Below the pieces are notes generated by a model. It saw only the letters and a list, made by a program, of their open reading frames with translations. It had not been told where the DNA came from and made no database searches. Below are positions 1 through 5,450 of a stretch of DNA of 5,450 nucleotides, one piece after another. Position 1 is the stretch's first letter, and each line of letters starts with the position of its first letter. Both the position numbers and the translations under genes were made by a program. Source of the DNA: Thermomicrobiales bacterium (lineage in GTDB: Bacteria > Chloroflexota > Chloroflexia > Thermomicrobiales > UBA6265); contig JAICJJ010000232.1 of the NCBI GenBank assembly GCA_025928535.1, positions 1 through 5,450 on the forward strand, given 5' to 3'.

Positions 1-102
1 ATGGCGTCGCCCGCGTTTGCCGCGGCGCTTGCGGATGCCCCGAATTTTCAGGACACGGGCGCGACAACGTCGTTTTTCGCGGACGAGCGGGTCGTGGTCT
101 AA
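1..102 (+). CDS. C-terminal end of an unidentified protein (5' truncated by the window)
   Basis: Frame 1 is open from the first base to a TAA at 100-102 and encodes 33 residues ending FFADERVVV. An ATG sits at base 1, but it has no visible upstream context and is probably internal, so this is taken as the tail of a longer gene. The pattern of a hydrophobic stretch, then NFQDTGATTSFF, loosely recalls the extreme C-terminus of biotin carboxylase subunits, which often end with a short helix followed by a T-T/G-x-F-[IL] motif. That resemblance is far too short to name the protein. The gene reads toward the repeat at 240-292 and mrr. Whether it is cotranscribed with mrr is unknown; about 260 nt separate its stop from the mrr start. 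Confidence 0.5.
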   Translation: MASPAFAAALADAPNFQDTGATTSFFADERVVV

Positions 103-180
103 CGCGCGGCGTTTTCAGTTGTGCGTACAAACGCGACATGCAGTAGGGATGACCGGCTCGCGGCAGAGCGGCCAAAAGCG

Positions 181-186
181 TATGAT
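181..186 (+). promoter_or_regulatory. Weak candidate -10 element for mrr
   Basis: TATGAT matches the sigma-70 -10 consensus at five of six positions. No recognisable -35 hexamer sits 16-18 bases upstream (the sequence there is GC-rich), so this is only a candidate. A transcript from it would pass through the double-hairpin repeat at 240-292 before reaching mrr, giving a structured leader of roughly 170 nt. Confidence 0.2.
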
Positions 187-239
187 CCGCAACAACTGGA
201 CAACGGTCTCGTTGTACGCCCGAGGCGCGCGTGTCGCGG

Positions 240-292
240 CGCGCGGCGCTGAAGACGCCGCGCTGATCCAACAAGCCGGCTCAAGCCGGCTG
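240..292 (-). repeat. 53-bp double-hairpin dispersed repeat, copy 1 (inverted relative to copy 2)
   Basis: Read on the minus strand this matches 2362-2414 at 48 of 53 positions. It has two hairpins joined by a conserved linker. The larger is a perfect 8-bp stem, GCGCGGCG (241-248) with CGCCGCGC (256-263), around a 7-nt loop. The smaller is GCCGGC/GCCGGC around a 4-nt loop at about 275-290. The linker contains TTGG-A-TCA on the minus strand. The architecture resembles REP/BIME-type intergenic repeats. Which family it belongs to, and whether it is mobile or acts in termination or mRNA stability, cannot be told here. Confidence 0.8.
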
Positions 293-353
293 CGCACGCG
301 TTGTGGCGGGGCGCTGGTCGCCACGAGACGGGCGAGTTGGTCGGTCCACCGCC

Positions 354-357
354 GGAG
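354..357 (+). promoter_or_regulatory. Ribosome binding site that decides the mrr start
   Basis: GGAG lies six bases before ATG 364-366. It supports this ATG over the upstream in-frame TTG at 301, which would add 21 residues with no counterpart in E. coli Mrr. Confidence 0.7.
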
Positions 358-363
358 CAAGCA

Positions 364-1299
364 ATGCCGATTCCCGATTTCCAGACGGCTATGGAGCCGC
401 TGCTGGAGTTGTTAGGCGACGAGCGAGAACATCGCCAAACAGAAGCGGTAGATCATATTGCCGGTCAGTTTGGGTTGACGTCAGAAGATCGTTCGGCGCT
501 GCTGCCAAGCGGCCGGCAGACGCTGCTGGCGAATCGGGTCGCCTGGGCGACGACTCATCTGGCGAAGGCGGGGTTGGTCGAACGAACCGGCCGTGGGCGA
601 ATACGGCTCACGGAACGAGGACGGCAGGCGCTTCGCGATCACTCGGCTGGAGTGCAGATTCGCGTGCCGTACCTCAACCGATTTTCCGCGTACCTGGAGT
701 TTCGCGGAAAGTCCGATCGCGAGAACGATTTGGCGGTAGAGCAGACCAGGAATCGCTCCGTCGTGTCCGACGACGGCGGGACGAGTCCTGTCGAAGCGCT
801 GGAGGCGAGTTACCTTGCGCTCCGCAGGACACTCGGGCAAGAGATTCTGGATCGCGTCAAGCAGGCTCCGCCGTCGTTTTTCGAGCAGGTCGTGATCGAT
901 CTGCTCGTTGCCATGGGATACGGCGGTTCGTACGCCGATGCGGCGCAAGCCGTGGGCAGAAGCGGAGACGACGGGATCGACGGCATCATCAAGGCGGACA
1001 AACTCGGCCTTGATTTCGTCTATGTGCAAGCAAAGCGATGGGATGCGCCTGTCGGAAGGCCAACAGTGCAGGCTTTCGCGGGCAGTTTGATGGGGCAGCG
1101 CGCTGGAAAAGGTGTGTTCATCACCACATCGAAATTCACCAATGAGGCGGAAGAGTACGTGAGGCGCATCGAAAAGCGGATCGTTTTGGTCAATGGCGCA
1201 CGACTTGCCGACCTCATGATCGATCATGGCGTCGGCGTTGCCGACGTGGCCACATTTCGGATCAAACGCATCGACACCGACTATTTCGAACCGGAGTGA
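364..1299 (+). CDS. mrr: Mrr-type type IV restriction endonuclease
   Basis: The gene encodes 311 residues, close to the 304 of E. coli Mrr, and collinear with it as recalled from N- to C-terminus (PxFxxxMEPLL at the start, DTDYFEPE against DMDYFE at the end). Residues about 5-90 form the winged-helix Mrr_N DNA-binding domain. The C-terminal PD-(D/E)xK domain starts near FEQVVIDLLVAMGYGG (173-188). It carries GDDGIDG (201-207, catalytic Asp) and VYVQAKRW with Q222 and K224, so the nuclease core looks intact. Family members cleave modified (methylated) DNA, acting on incoming DNA or as a stress response; the modification recognised here is unknown. No methylase or specificity gene is adjacent, which fits a stand-alone type IV enzyme. 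The gene lies between two inverted 53-bp repeats, suggesting an accessory insertion. Confidence 0.93.
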   Translation: MPIPDFQTAMEPLLELLGDEREHRQTEAVDHIAGQFGLTSEDRSALLPSGRQTLLANRVAWATTHLAKAGLVERTGRGRIRLTERGRQALRDHSAGVQIRVPYLNRFSAYLEFRGKSDRENDLAVEQTRNRSVVSDDGGTSPVEALEASYLALRRTLGQEILDRVKQAPPSFFEQVVIDLLVAMGYGGSYADAAQAVGRSGDDGIDGIIKADKLGLDFVYVQAKRWDAPVGRPTVQAFAGSLMGQRAGKGVFITTSKFTNEAEEYVRRIEKRIVLVNGARLADLMIDHGVGVADVATFRIKRIDTDYFEPE

Positions 1300-1430
1300 A
1301 GCGCCAAATTGCGTTCACGGCGCCCGCGCTGACAGCCGGCTGGCTTTCCGCTACGTTTCCACGAAGGGCGACCGCAGCCATTCATGGCATGTTCGCCTGA
1401 CGAATTTCGCCCTCGTTCGGTGTCGCAGCC

Positions 1431-1437
1431 AGGGAGG
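1431..1437 (+). promoter_or_regulatory. Strong ribosome binding site for the membrane protein
   Basis: AGGGAGG ends six bases before ATG 1444-1446. This fixes that start rather than the in-frame ATG at 1384, which would add 20 hydrophilic residues ahead of the first membrane helix and has no comparable site. Confidence 0.75.
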
Positions 1438-1443
1438 AAATTC

Positions 1444-2145
1444 ATGAACACCAGCGCGGTCCGTTCGTCGCTGCGCCTAGCCGCCGCGCTGCTGCTCGTG
1501 GGACAACTTCTGTACATCGTCATCACGCAGTTCCACGCCGATGGGCCCGCCAATGACCATGCCGTGGTGTTTGCCGAGTACGCCCGCAGCGAGAACTGGA
1601 CGGCCGTGCACGTCGGTCAGTTCGCGGCCATGGCGATCTTGCTCGCGGGACTGTTCGCCTTGTACTTCGTCCTGAATGTTCAGGATGGACCGGCAATCTG
1701 GGCGGGACGATTCGGCGCCGCTTCGACGGTGGCCGCGTTGGCGCTGTACAGCGCTCTCCAAGCGGTGGACGGCGTCGCCAACAAGCAGGCCGATGTCGCC
1801 TGGGTGAACGCCCCGGACGCCGAGCAGGCGGCGCGTTTCGCGAGCGCCGAGGCCATCCGCTGGATCGAGTGGGGGTTGCGGAGTTACCAGGACTTCGCGC
1901 TCGGCCTCGCCCTGCTCCTGTTTGCGGTCGCCATCGCGCGGACGACCTGGATTCCCCAGCCGATCGCCTACCTGATGGGACTCGCTGGCCTCGTGTATCT
2001 GACGCAAGGCTGGGTGGTCGGCGTCGAGGGCTTCTCGCAAACGATGTCGATCGCCATCGTGCTGTCCTGGGTTCTGGATGTGGCGTGGATGATCTGGCTG
2101 GTCGTCGTCGCCTTGAGGATGGGCGATGCAGAGCCTCTCGCCTGA
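1444..2145 (+). CDS. Six-helix integral membrane protein of unknown function
   Basis: The product has 233 residues. Hydrophobic segments lie near 9-29, 56-78, 88-106, 146-165, 172-192 and 200-223, giving six predicted helices. The first loop contains a hydrophilic NDHAVVFAEYARSENWTAVHVGQF block (about 37-60) running into helix 2. Size, helix count and this block recall the uncharacterised DUF4386-like membrane proteins common in actinobacteria and other high-GC bacteria. I am not certain of the family and assign no activity. No signal-peptide cleavage site or catalytic motif is visible. It starts 144 nt after the mrr stop behind its own strong ribosome binding site, so a separate promoter or loose cotranscription are both possible. 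It is the second gene between the inverted 53-bp repeats and converges with the GTPase operon. Confidence 0.85.
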   Translation: MNTSAVRSSLRLAAALLLVGQLLYIVITQFHADGPANDHAVVFAEYARSENWTAVHVGQFAAMAILLAGLFALYFVLNVQDGPAIWAGRFGAASTVAALALYSALQAVDGVANKQADVAWVNAPDAEQAARFASAEAIRWIEWGLRSYQDFALGLALLLFAVAIARTTWIPQPIAYLMGLAGLVYLTQGWVVGVEGFSQTMSIAIVLSWVLDVAWMIWLVVVALRMGDAEPLA

Positions 2146-2361
2146 CCGATCAAGACGAGTCCTGAACGATGCTATCCCGCCGCTCAGCTCGGGTTCTGCG
2201 GGGCCCTTTCCAGACGGCATCAAACTCGAAAGTATGATCGGTTTCGAGCGGGACGACGGCGGAAAGCGCCGAAAATCCACGACACACGCATTGAAGATGA
2301 TAGAACTTCTTTGCGTGATTGACGATTATCCACGGATTGTCATGGCGATTTCGTCGTCATC

Positions 2362-2414
2362 CAGCCGGCTTCAGCCGGGTTATTGGCTCAGCGCGGCGTC
2401 TTTAGCGCCGCGCG
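2362..2414 (+). repeat. 53-bp double-hairpin dispersed repeat, copy 2
   Basis: This is the inverted partner of 240-292, with five mismatches at 2372, 2379, 2382, 2387 and 2403. The large hairpin is perfect: GCGCGGCG (2391-2398), a 7-nt loop, CGCCGCGC (2406-2413). The small hairpin is CCGGC/GCCGG around a 4-nt loop; the change at 2379 costs it one base pair relative to copy 1. The linker TTGGCTCA is preserved apart from one base. It sits between convergent genes, where it could limit read-through from both sides, although no U-tract follows. Confidence 0.8.
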
Positions 2415-2473
2415 ACGACGATGGAATGATCCGATTATCATCACCGCTTTGACCACCGAGCACGAATGCGAAA

Positions 2474-2497
2474 ACCGACTACTTCAAACCCGAGTGA
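2474..2497 (+). pseudogene. Possible remnant of an Mrr C-terminus
   Basis: These 24 bases read T-D-Y-F-K-P-E-stop and match the last 24 bases of mrr (1276-1299, T-D-Y-F-E-P-E-stop) at 21 of 24 positions; all differences keep the codon frame and the stop. The same frame is closed by TGA at 2450-2452 and the sequence immediately upstream does not align clearly, so at most a scar of a second copy remains. Chance similarity cannot be excluded for so short a match. Confidence 0.3.
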
Positions 2498-2519
2498 CGC
2501 CTCCCCTCGTCAAACTCGA

Positions 2520-3095
2520 TCACAACGCCCGTGCCGTCACCCGGCACGCTTCCCGCAACGTTTCGATGACGCCCGCCCCTTCGACAGCGACGGCGGCGAC
2601 GCGCGGCAGGTCGAGCGGATTGAGCGCGCGGTCGAGTTCGACCGGGGGAAGCGCGTCGCGGAGGTCGGTCTTGTTGTACTGCAGGACGAGCGGGAAATCG
2701 GGAAAGCGCTTACCTTGCACTTCGGCGAAGGCGAGCAGTTCTTCGAGGCTGCGGCGGTTTTCGTCCAGCCGGGCCGTGCTGGCGTCGGCGACGAAGACGA
2801 CGCCGTCGGCCCCGTGCAGCACGATCCGGCGCGTTCGTTCGTACCGCGGCTGGCCGGCGACGGCGGCGAGTTCGGCCGTGACGTGAAAGCCGGCGACCTG
2901 GCCGAGGTCGAGCGGCAGCGCGTCGGCGAAAATCGTCCGCTCGTCCGGCGCGGCGATCGAGCGGAAGCGGGCCGGGTCGGCGGCCGGCGCCATCCGCGCG
3001 ATCTGGCGCAGGTTGGTCGTCTTGCCGCCGAGTTCCGGTCCGTAATAGACGATCTTGAAGTGGATGGCGCGGTCCGGCAGATCGATCAGCGCCAC
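2520..3095 (-). CDS. MglA-like small Ras-type GTPase
   Basis: The product has 191 residues, about the size of MglA (195 or so), and aligns along its length with Thermus thermophilus MglA as recalled. The G1 P-loop is GPELGGKTT (19-27). Switch I contains DERT with R53 and T54, G3 ends in AGQ with Q82 (MglA usually has PGQ, here Ala80), and G4 is NKTD (141-144). Arg53 and Gln82 are the residues used for GTP hydrolysis in bacterial MglA, so it is probably an active switch. Family members control cell polarity and motility with the roadblock protein MglB as GAP; no MglB gene is in view, so the role here is open. The start is GTG, preceded by a GGGAGGGG Shine-Dalgarno at 3099-3106 inside the 19-nt gap after hflX. 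This implies one operon with hflX. Confidence 0.9.
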   Translation of the reverse strand: MALIDLPDRAIHFKIVYYGPELGGKTTNLRQIARMAPAADPARFRSIAAPDERTIFADALPLDLGQVAGFHVTAELAAVAGQPRYERTRRIVLHGADGVVFVADASTARLDENRRSLEELLAFAEVQGKRFPDFPLVLQYNKTDLRDALPPVELDRALNPLDLPRVAAVAVEGAGVIETLREACRVTARAL

Positions 3096-3098
3096 GAT

Positions 3099-3106
3099 CC
3101 CCTCCC
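3099..3106 (-). promoter_or_regulatory. Ribosome binding site deciding the GTG start of the small GTPase
   Basis: GGGAGGGG lies three bases before GTG 3093-3095 on the minus strand, with the GGAGG core about five bases away. The protein beginning at this GTG matches the MglA N-terminus (hydrophobic start, then F-K-I-V-Y-Y-G), which supports the choice. Confidence 0.7.
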
Positions 3107-3114
3107 GGCCAGTC

Positions 3115-4481
<1,367 letters not shown>

Positions 4482-4485
<4 letters not shown>

Positions 4486-4523
4486 GGGATGCTCCTTGCC
4501 GTTGGATCAAATCGCGCCGCCAT
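4482..4523 (-). CDS. Possible 13-codon leader ORF overlapping the hflX start
   Basis: ATG at 4521-4523 opens a frame encoding MAARFDPTARSIP and ends with TAA at 4482-4484. The stop overlaps the proposed hflX ATA start as ATAA, the same geometry as the ATGA overlaps of translationally coupled genes. No good Shine-Dalgarno precedes the ATG, which lies within the right arm of a hairpin (4516-4534), so independent translation would be poor. It may be chance, a leader peptide, or the true hflX start separated from its frame by a one- or two-base indel. Confidence 0.25.
4492..4497 (-). promoter_or_regulatory. hflX: AAGGAG ribosome binding site pointing to an ATA start for hflX
   Basis: On the minus strand the order is AAGGAG, CATCCC, then ATA (4483-4485) in the hflX frame. 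This is ideal spacing to a codon that normally would not start translation. The next near-cognate codon, ATT at 4474-4476, is 15 bases away and less well placed. Confidence 0.6.
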
Positions 4524-4534
4524 GACCTGGCGGC
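4516..4534 (-). promoter_or_regulatory. Perfect 7-bp hairpin in the hflX leader
   Basis: GCCGCCA (4516-4522) pairs with TGGCGGC (4528-4534) around a 5-nt loop. If transcription starts just after the TACAAT at 4543-4548, this stem would sit at the 5' end of the hflX message, 31 nt before the proposed start codon. It could protect the mRNA or hide the leader ATG. No U-run follows, so it is not a terminator. Confidence 0.4.
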
Positions 4535-4542
4535 ACACCCTA

Positions 4543-4548
4543 ATTGTA
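4543..4548 (-). promoter_or_regulatory. Candidate -10 element for the hflX operon
   Basis: TACAAT on the minus strand matches the -10 consensus at five of six bases and stands out in GC-rich surroundings. A good -35 is not visible at 16-18 bases upstream (GATTTG or GGATTT at best). It would give a leader of about 50 nt before the hflX start. Confidence 0.35.
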
Positions 4549-4602
4549 CTCGGGGGCATCCTCCCAAATCCGGCGCTCCGCTCCGCGGCAGTGTCACGCC
4601 AT

Positions 4603-4696
4603 CGTCATGCCGAGCCTGTCGAGGCATCTCGTGACGAGTCGGCGAGTCGGCAAGTCGGCAAGGACGACGAGATCCCTCGACTTCGCTCGGGATGAC
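4603..4696. repeat. 94-bp imperfect palindromic repeat (CCGAGC/TCGAGG type)
   Basis: The left arm (4604-4632) and the reverse complement of the right arm (4667-4696) share, in order, GTCAT, CCGAGC, TCGAGG and ATCTCGT. Between these blocks they differ by single substitutions and by CTG against GAAG. A 34-nt loop separates the arms. Arms of this kind (GTCAT-x-CCGAGC...TCGAGG-x-ATCTCGT) are a common dispersed intergenic repeat in several phyla, recognisable by spurious SEVEGS peptides in annotations. No second copy is in the window. Confidence 0.75.
4636..4659 (+). repeat. Three tandem 8-bp repeats inside the palindrome loop
   Basis: GAGTCGGC, GAGTCGGC and AAGTCGGC occur head to tail, the third with one substitution. 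They fill most of the loop between the arms of the 4603-4696 palindrome, and probably arose by slippage. Confidence 0.7.
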
Positions 4697-4728
4697 CGCG
4701 AAAGCGGCGCCGTTCTCGCGACCGGCGA

Positions 4729-4758
4729 TTGCGGACGGGCCAACGGCCCTGCTACATT
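4729..4758 (+). promoter_or_regulatory. Weak candidate sigma-70 promoter for the solute-binding protein
   Basis: TTGCGG (4729-4734) and TACATT (4753-4758) are 18 bases apart, matching the -35 at three and the -10 at four of six positions. Transcription would begin near 4765, giving a leader of about 60 nt that includes the dyad at 4784-4808. Confidence 0.25.
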
Positions 4759-4783
4759 CCCGGCACTCGACATACTTGGTCCG

Positions 4784-4808
4784 GAACTCGGGAACCGGGT
4801 TCGAGTTC
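4784..4808. promoter_or_regulatory. GAACTC/GAGTTC inverted repeat upstream of the solute-binding protein
   Basis: GAACTC (4784-4789) and GAGTTC (4803-4808) are perfect complements, and an inner GAACC (4792-4796) faces GGTTC (4798-4802). The dyad ends five bases before the AAGGAG of the gene at 4813-4818. It could be an operator for a dimeric repressor or a leader hairpin limiting ribosome access; no regulator gene is in view. Confidence 0.3.
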
Positions 4809-4826
4809 AAAAAAGGAGCGAGCGCG

Positions 4827-5450
4827 ATGGCGCGATGTCTCGATGGTGCGGCTCTTTCCCGTCGTTCGCTGATCGCCGTCGCCGGCGGCGCCGTCCTCGC
4901 TTCGCGCTTTCCCATGACGGGCGCCCAACCGGCGTACGCCCAGTCCGCCGGTGGCACGATCCGCTGGTCGCTGGAAGGGATCAACGATCTGGTGTCGCTC
5001 GATCCGGTGAAAGCGACCGACGCGCAGGATTTCACGACGATCACCCAACTCTACAGCGGCCTCGTCCGGCTCGATCCGAAACTGGCGGTCGAACCGGACC
5101 TGGCCGAAAAGTGGACGATTTCGAGCGACGGTCTCGTCTACACCTTCACCCTGCGCGACGGCATCAAGTTTTCCGACGGCTCGCCGCTCACGGCCGACGA
5201 CGTCGTCTGGACGCTGACGCACGCGCTCGATCCGAAAGCGGGCAGTGCGACCGGTCCGTATTACCTGCCGATGATCAAGGGCGCGCAAGACCTCATCGGC
5301 GGCAAGACGAACGAACTGGCCGGGGTCAAGGCCGTCGATCCGAAAACGGTCGAAATCACGATCGACCATCCCGCGCCGTATCTCCTCAGCATTCTGGCGT
5401 TCGGCCCCTCGCGGATCACGTCGAAAGCGGCGGGCGCGGACGGCACGCTC
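4827..5450 (+). CDS. ABC transporter family 5 solute-binding protein with Tat signal (3' truncated)
   Basis: ATG follows AAGGAG (4813-4818) by eight bases. The frame stays open for 208 codons to the window edge; family members usually have 500-600 residues, so more than half is missing. Residues 11-38 form a Tat signal: SRRSLI, a hydrophobic core, then a possible cleavage site after AYA at 36-38. The mature part follows the family 5 (DppA/OppA-like) pattern. Residues 58-60 are LDP and 74-82 QLYSGLVRL. EPDLAEKWTISSDG (89-102) leads into YTFTLRDGIKFSDGSPLTADDVVWT (105-129), the family signature. Such proteins capture peptides, nickel or sugars outside the membrane for an ABC importer. The ligand cannot be read from this part, and permease genes would be expected downstream. 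It is transcribed divergently from hflX. Confidence 0.93.
   Translation, partial: MARCLDGAALSRRSLIAVAGGAVLASRFPMTGAQPAYAQSAGGTIRWSLEGINDLVSLDPVKATDAQDFTTITQLYSGLVRLDPKLAVEPDLAEKWTISSDGLVYTFTLRDGIKFSDGSPLTADDVVWTLTHALDPKAGSATGPYYLPMIKGAQDLIGGKTNELAGVKAVDPKTVEITIDHPAPYLLSILAFGPSRITSKAAGADGTL

Larger units (their letters stand above)
103..363. other. Spacer between the truncated gene and mrr
   Basis: No convincing coding region lies here; the frames that stay open are antisense or out-of-frame shadows without ribosome binding sites. The spacer holds one copy of the 53-bp double-hairpin repeat (240-292), a -10-like TATGAT at 181-186 and the mrr Shine-Dalgarno at 354-357. No U-tract follows the hairpins, so a classical intrinsic terminator is not evident. 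Confidence 0.6.
2146..2519. other. Gene-free spacer between convergent genes
   Basis: About 374 nt separate the stop of the membrane protein (+) from the stop of the small GTPase (-). It contains copy 2 of the double-hairpin repeat (2362-2414) and a short stretch resembling the Mrr C-terminus (2474-2497). An open frame at 2126-2452 runs through the repeat and has no ribosome binding site, so it is not called. The stretch at about 2280-2350 is visibly more AT-rich than its surroundings. No U-tract terminator is seen in either direction. Confidence 0.6.
4486..4826. other. Divergent intergenic region between hflX and the solute-binding protein
   Basis: These 341 nt separate two divergently read genes and must hold both promoters. 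From left to right they contain the hflX ribosome binding site and leader hairpin, a TACAAT facing hflX, the 94-bp palindromic repeat (4603-4696), a weak promoter facing right, and a GAACTC/GAGTTC dyad. Open frames crossing it carry the SEVEGS and PRQARHD peptides typical of translated palindromic repeats and are not genes. Confidence 0.6.

Noticed and set aside
123..219. 8-bp inverted match GCGTACAA (123-130) and TTGTACGC (212-219)
   Set aside because: An 8-bp match over about 90 bases is readily expected by chance and has no supporting context.
481..1227. Minus-strand open frame of 248 codons opposite mrr
   Set aside because: mrr aligns with a known family across its length; the antisense frame has no recognisable domain or ribosome binding site.
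1477..2280. Minus-strand open frame of 267 codons opposite the membrane protein
   Set aside because: It is rich in Arg, Asp and His with no domain, whereas the plus strand gives six clean hydrophobic segments behind a strong ribosome binding site.
2362..2414. Intrinsic terminator for the convergent operons
   Set aside because: The hairpins are strong, but no run of T follows on either strand, so standard rho-independent termination is not supported.
230..2425. Complete transposon bounded by the 53-bp inverted repeats
   Set aside because: No transposase or recombinase gene lies between the repeats and no target-site duplication is visible at their outer edges, so only a repeat-flanked block is claimed.
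2126..2452. Plus-strand open frame of 108 codons after the membrane protein
   Set aside because: It has no ribosome binding site, overlaps the end of the upstream gene and translates through the 53-bp hairpin repeat.
4798..4808. GGTTCGAGTTC resembling a tRNA T-arm
   Set aside because: No acceptor, D or anticodon stems can be arranged around it, and it is better explained as part of the GAACTC/GAGTTC dyad.

Overview
The window comes from a high-GC bacterium. It holds two gene neighbourhoods joined by repeat-rich spacers. Good Shine-Dalgarno sequences (AGGGAGG, AAGGAG) precede most genes. The lineage cannot be fixed from this sequence. An MglA-type small GTPase with a KIVYYGPxLxGKTTNL-style P-loop, a Tat-exported family 5 solute-binding protein and dispersed CCGAGC/TCGAGG palindromes would suit Chloroflexota (Thermomicrobia or Dehalococcoidia-like), but that is inference.

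Left part (1-2414). The end of a plus-strand gene (stop at 100-102) is followed by a spacer carrying a 53-bp double-hairpin repeat (240-292). Next come an intact Mrr-type type IV restriction endonuclease (364-1299, D..QAK active site present) and a six-helix membrane protein of unknown function (1444-2145). A second copy of the 53-bp repeat (2362-2414, 48/53 identical) lies in the opposite orientation, so mrr and the membrane gene sit between two inverted copies. Just beyond the second copy, 2474-2497 reads T-D-Y-F-K-P-E-stop. It matches the Mrr C-terminus (T-D-Y-F-E-P-E-stop) at 21 of 24 bases and may be the scar of another mrr copy.

Right part (2520-4485, minus strand). hflX, a ribosome-associated GTPase gene, is followed after 19 nt by an MglA-like small GTPase with its catalytic Arg53 and Gln82 in place. 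The pair looks like an operon. hflX is unusual: its conserved N-terminal domain continues upstream of the first in-frame GTG, and no ATG, GTG or TTG lies between the in-frame stop and that domain. The best start is an ATA at 4483-4485, six bases after a perfect AAGGAG. It overlaps the TAA of a 13-codon leader ORF as ATAA.

Divergent spacer and right edge (4486-5450). The 341-nt spacer between hflX and the plus-strand gene holds a 5' leader hairpin, a -10-like TACAAT facing hflX, a 94-bp imperfect palindrome with three tandem octamers in its loop, and a GAACTC/GAGTTC dyad. The Tat-signal family 5 solute-binding protein begins at 4827 and runs off the window.

The two halves share no obvious pathway: one holds defence or accessory genes between repeats, the other core translation-stress and GTPase genes next to a peptide- or oligosaccharide-type ABC importer.
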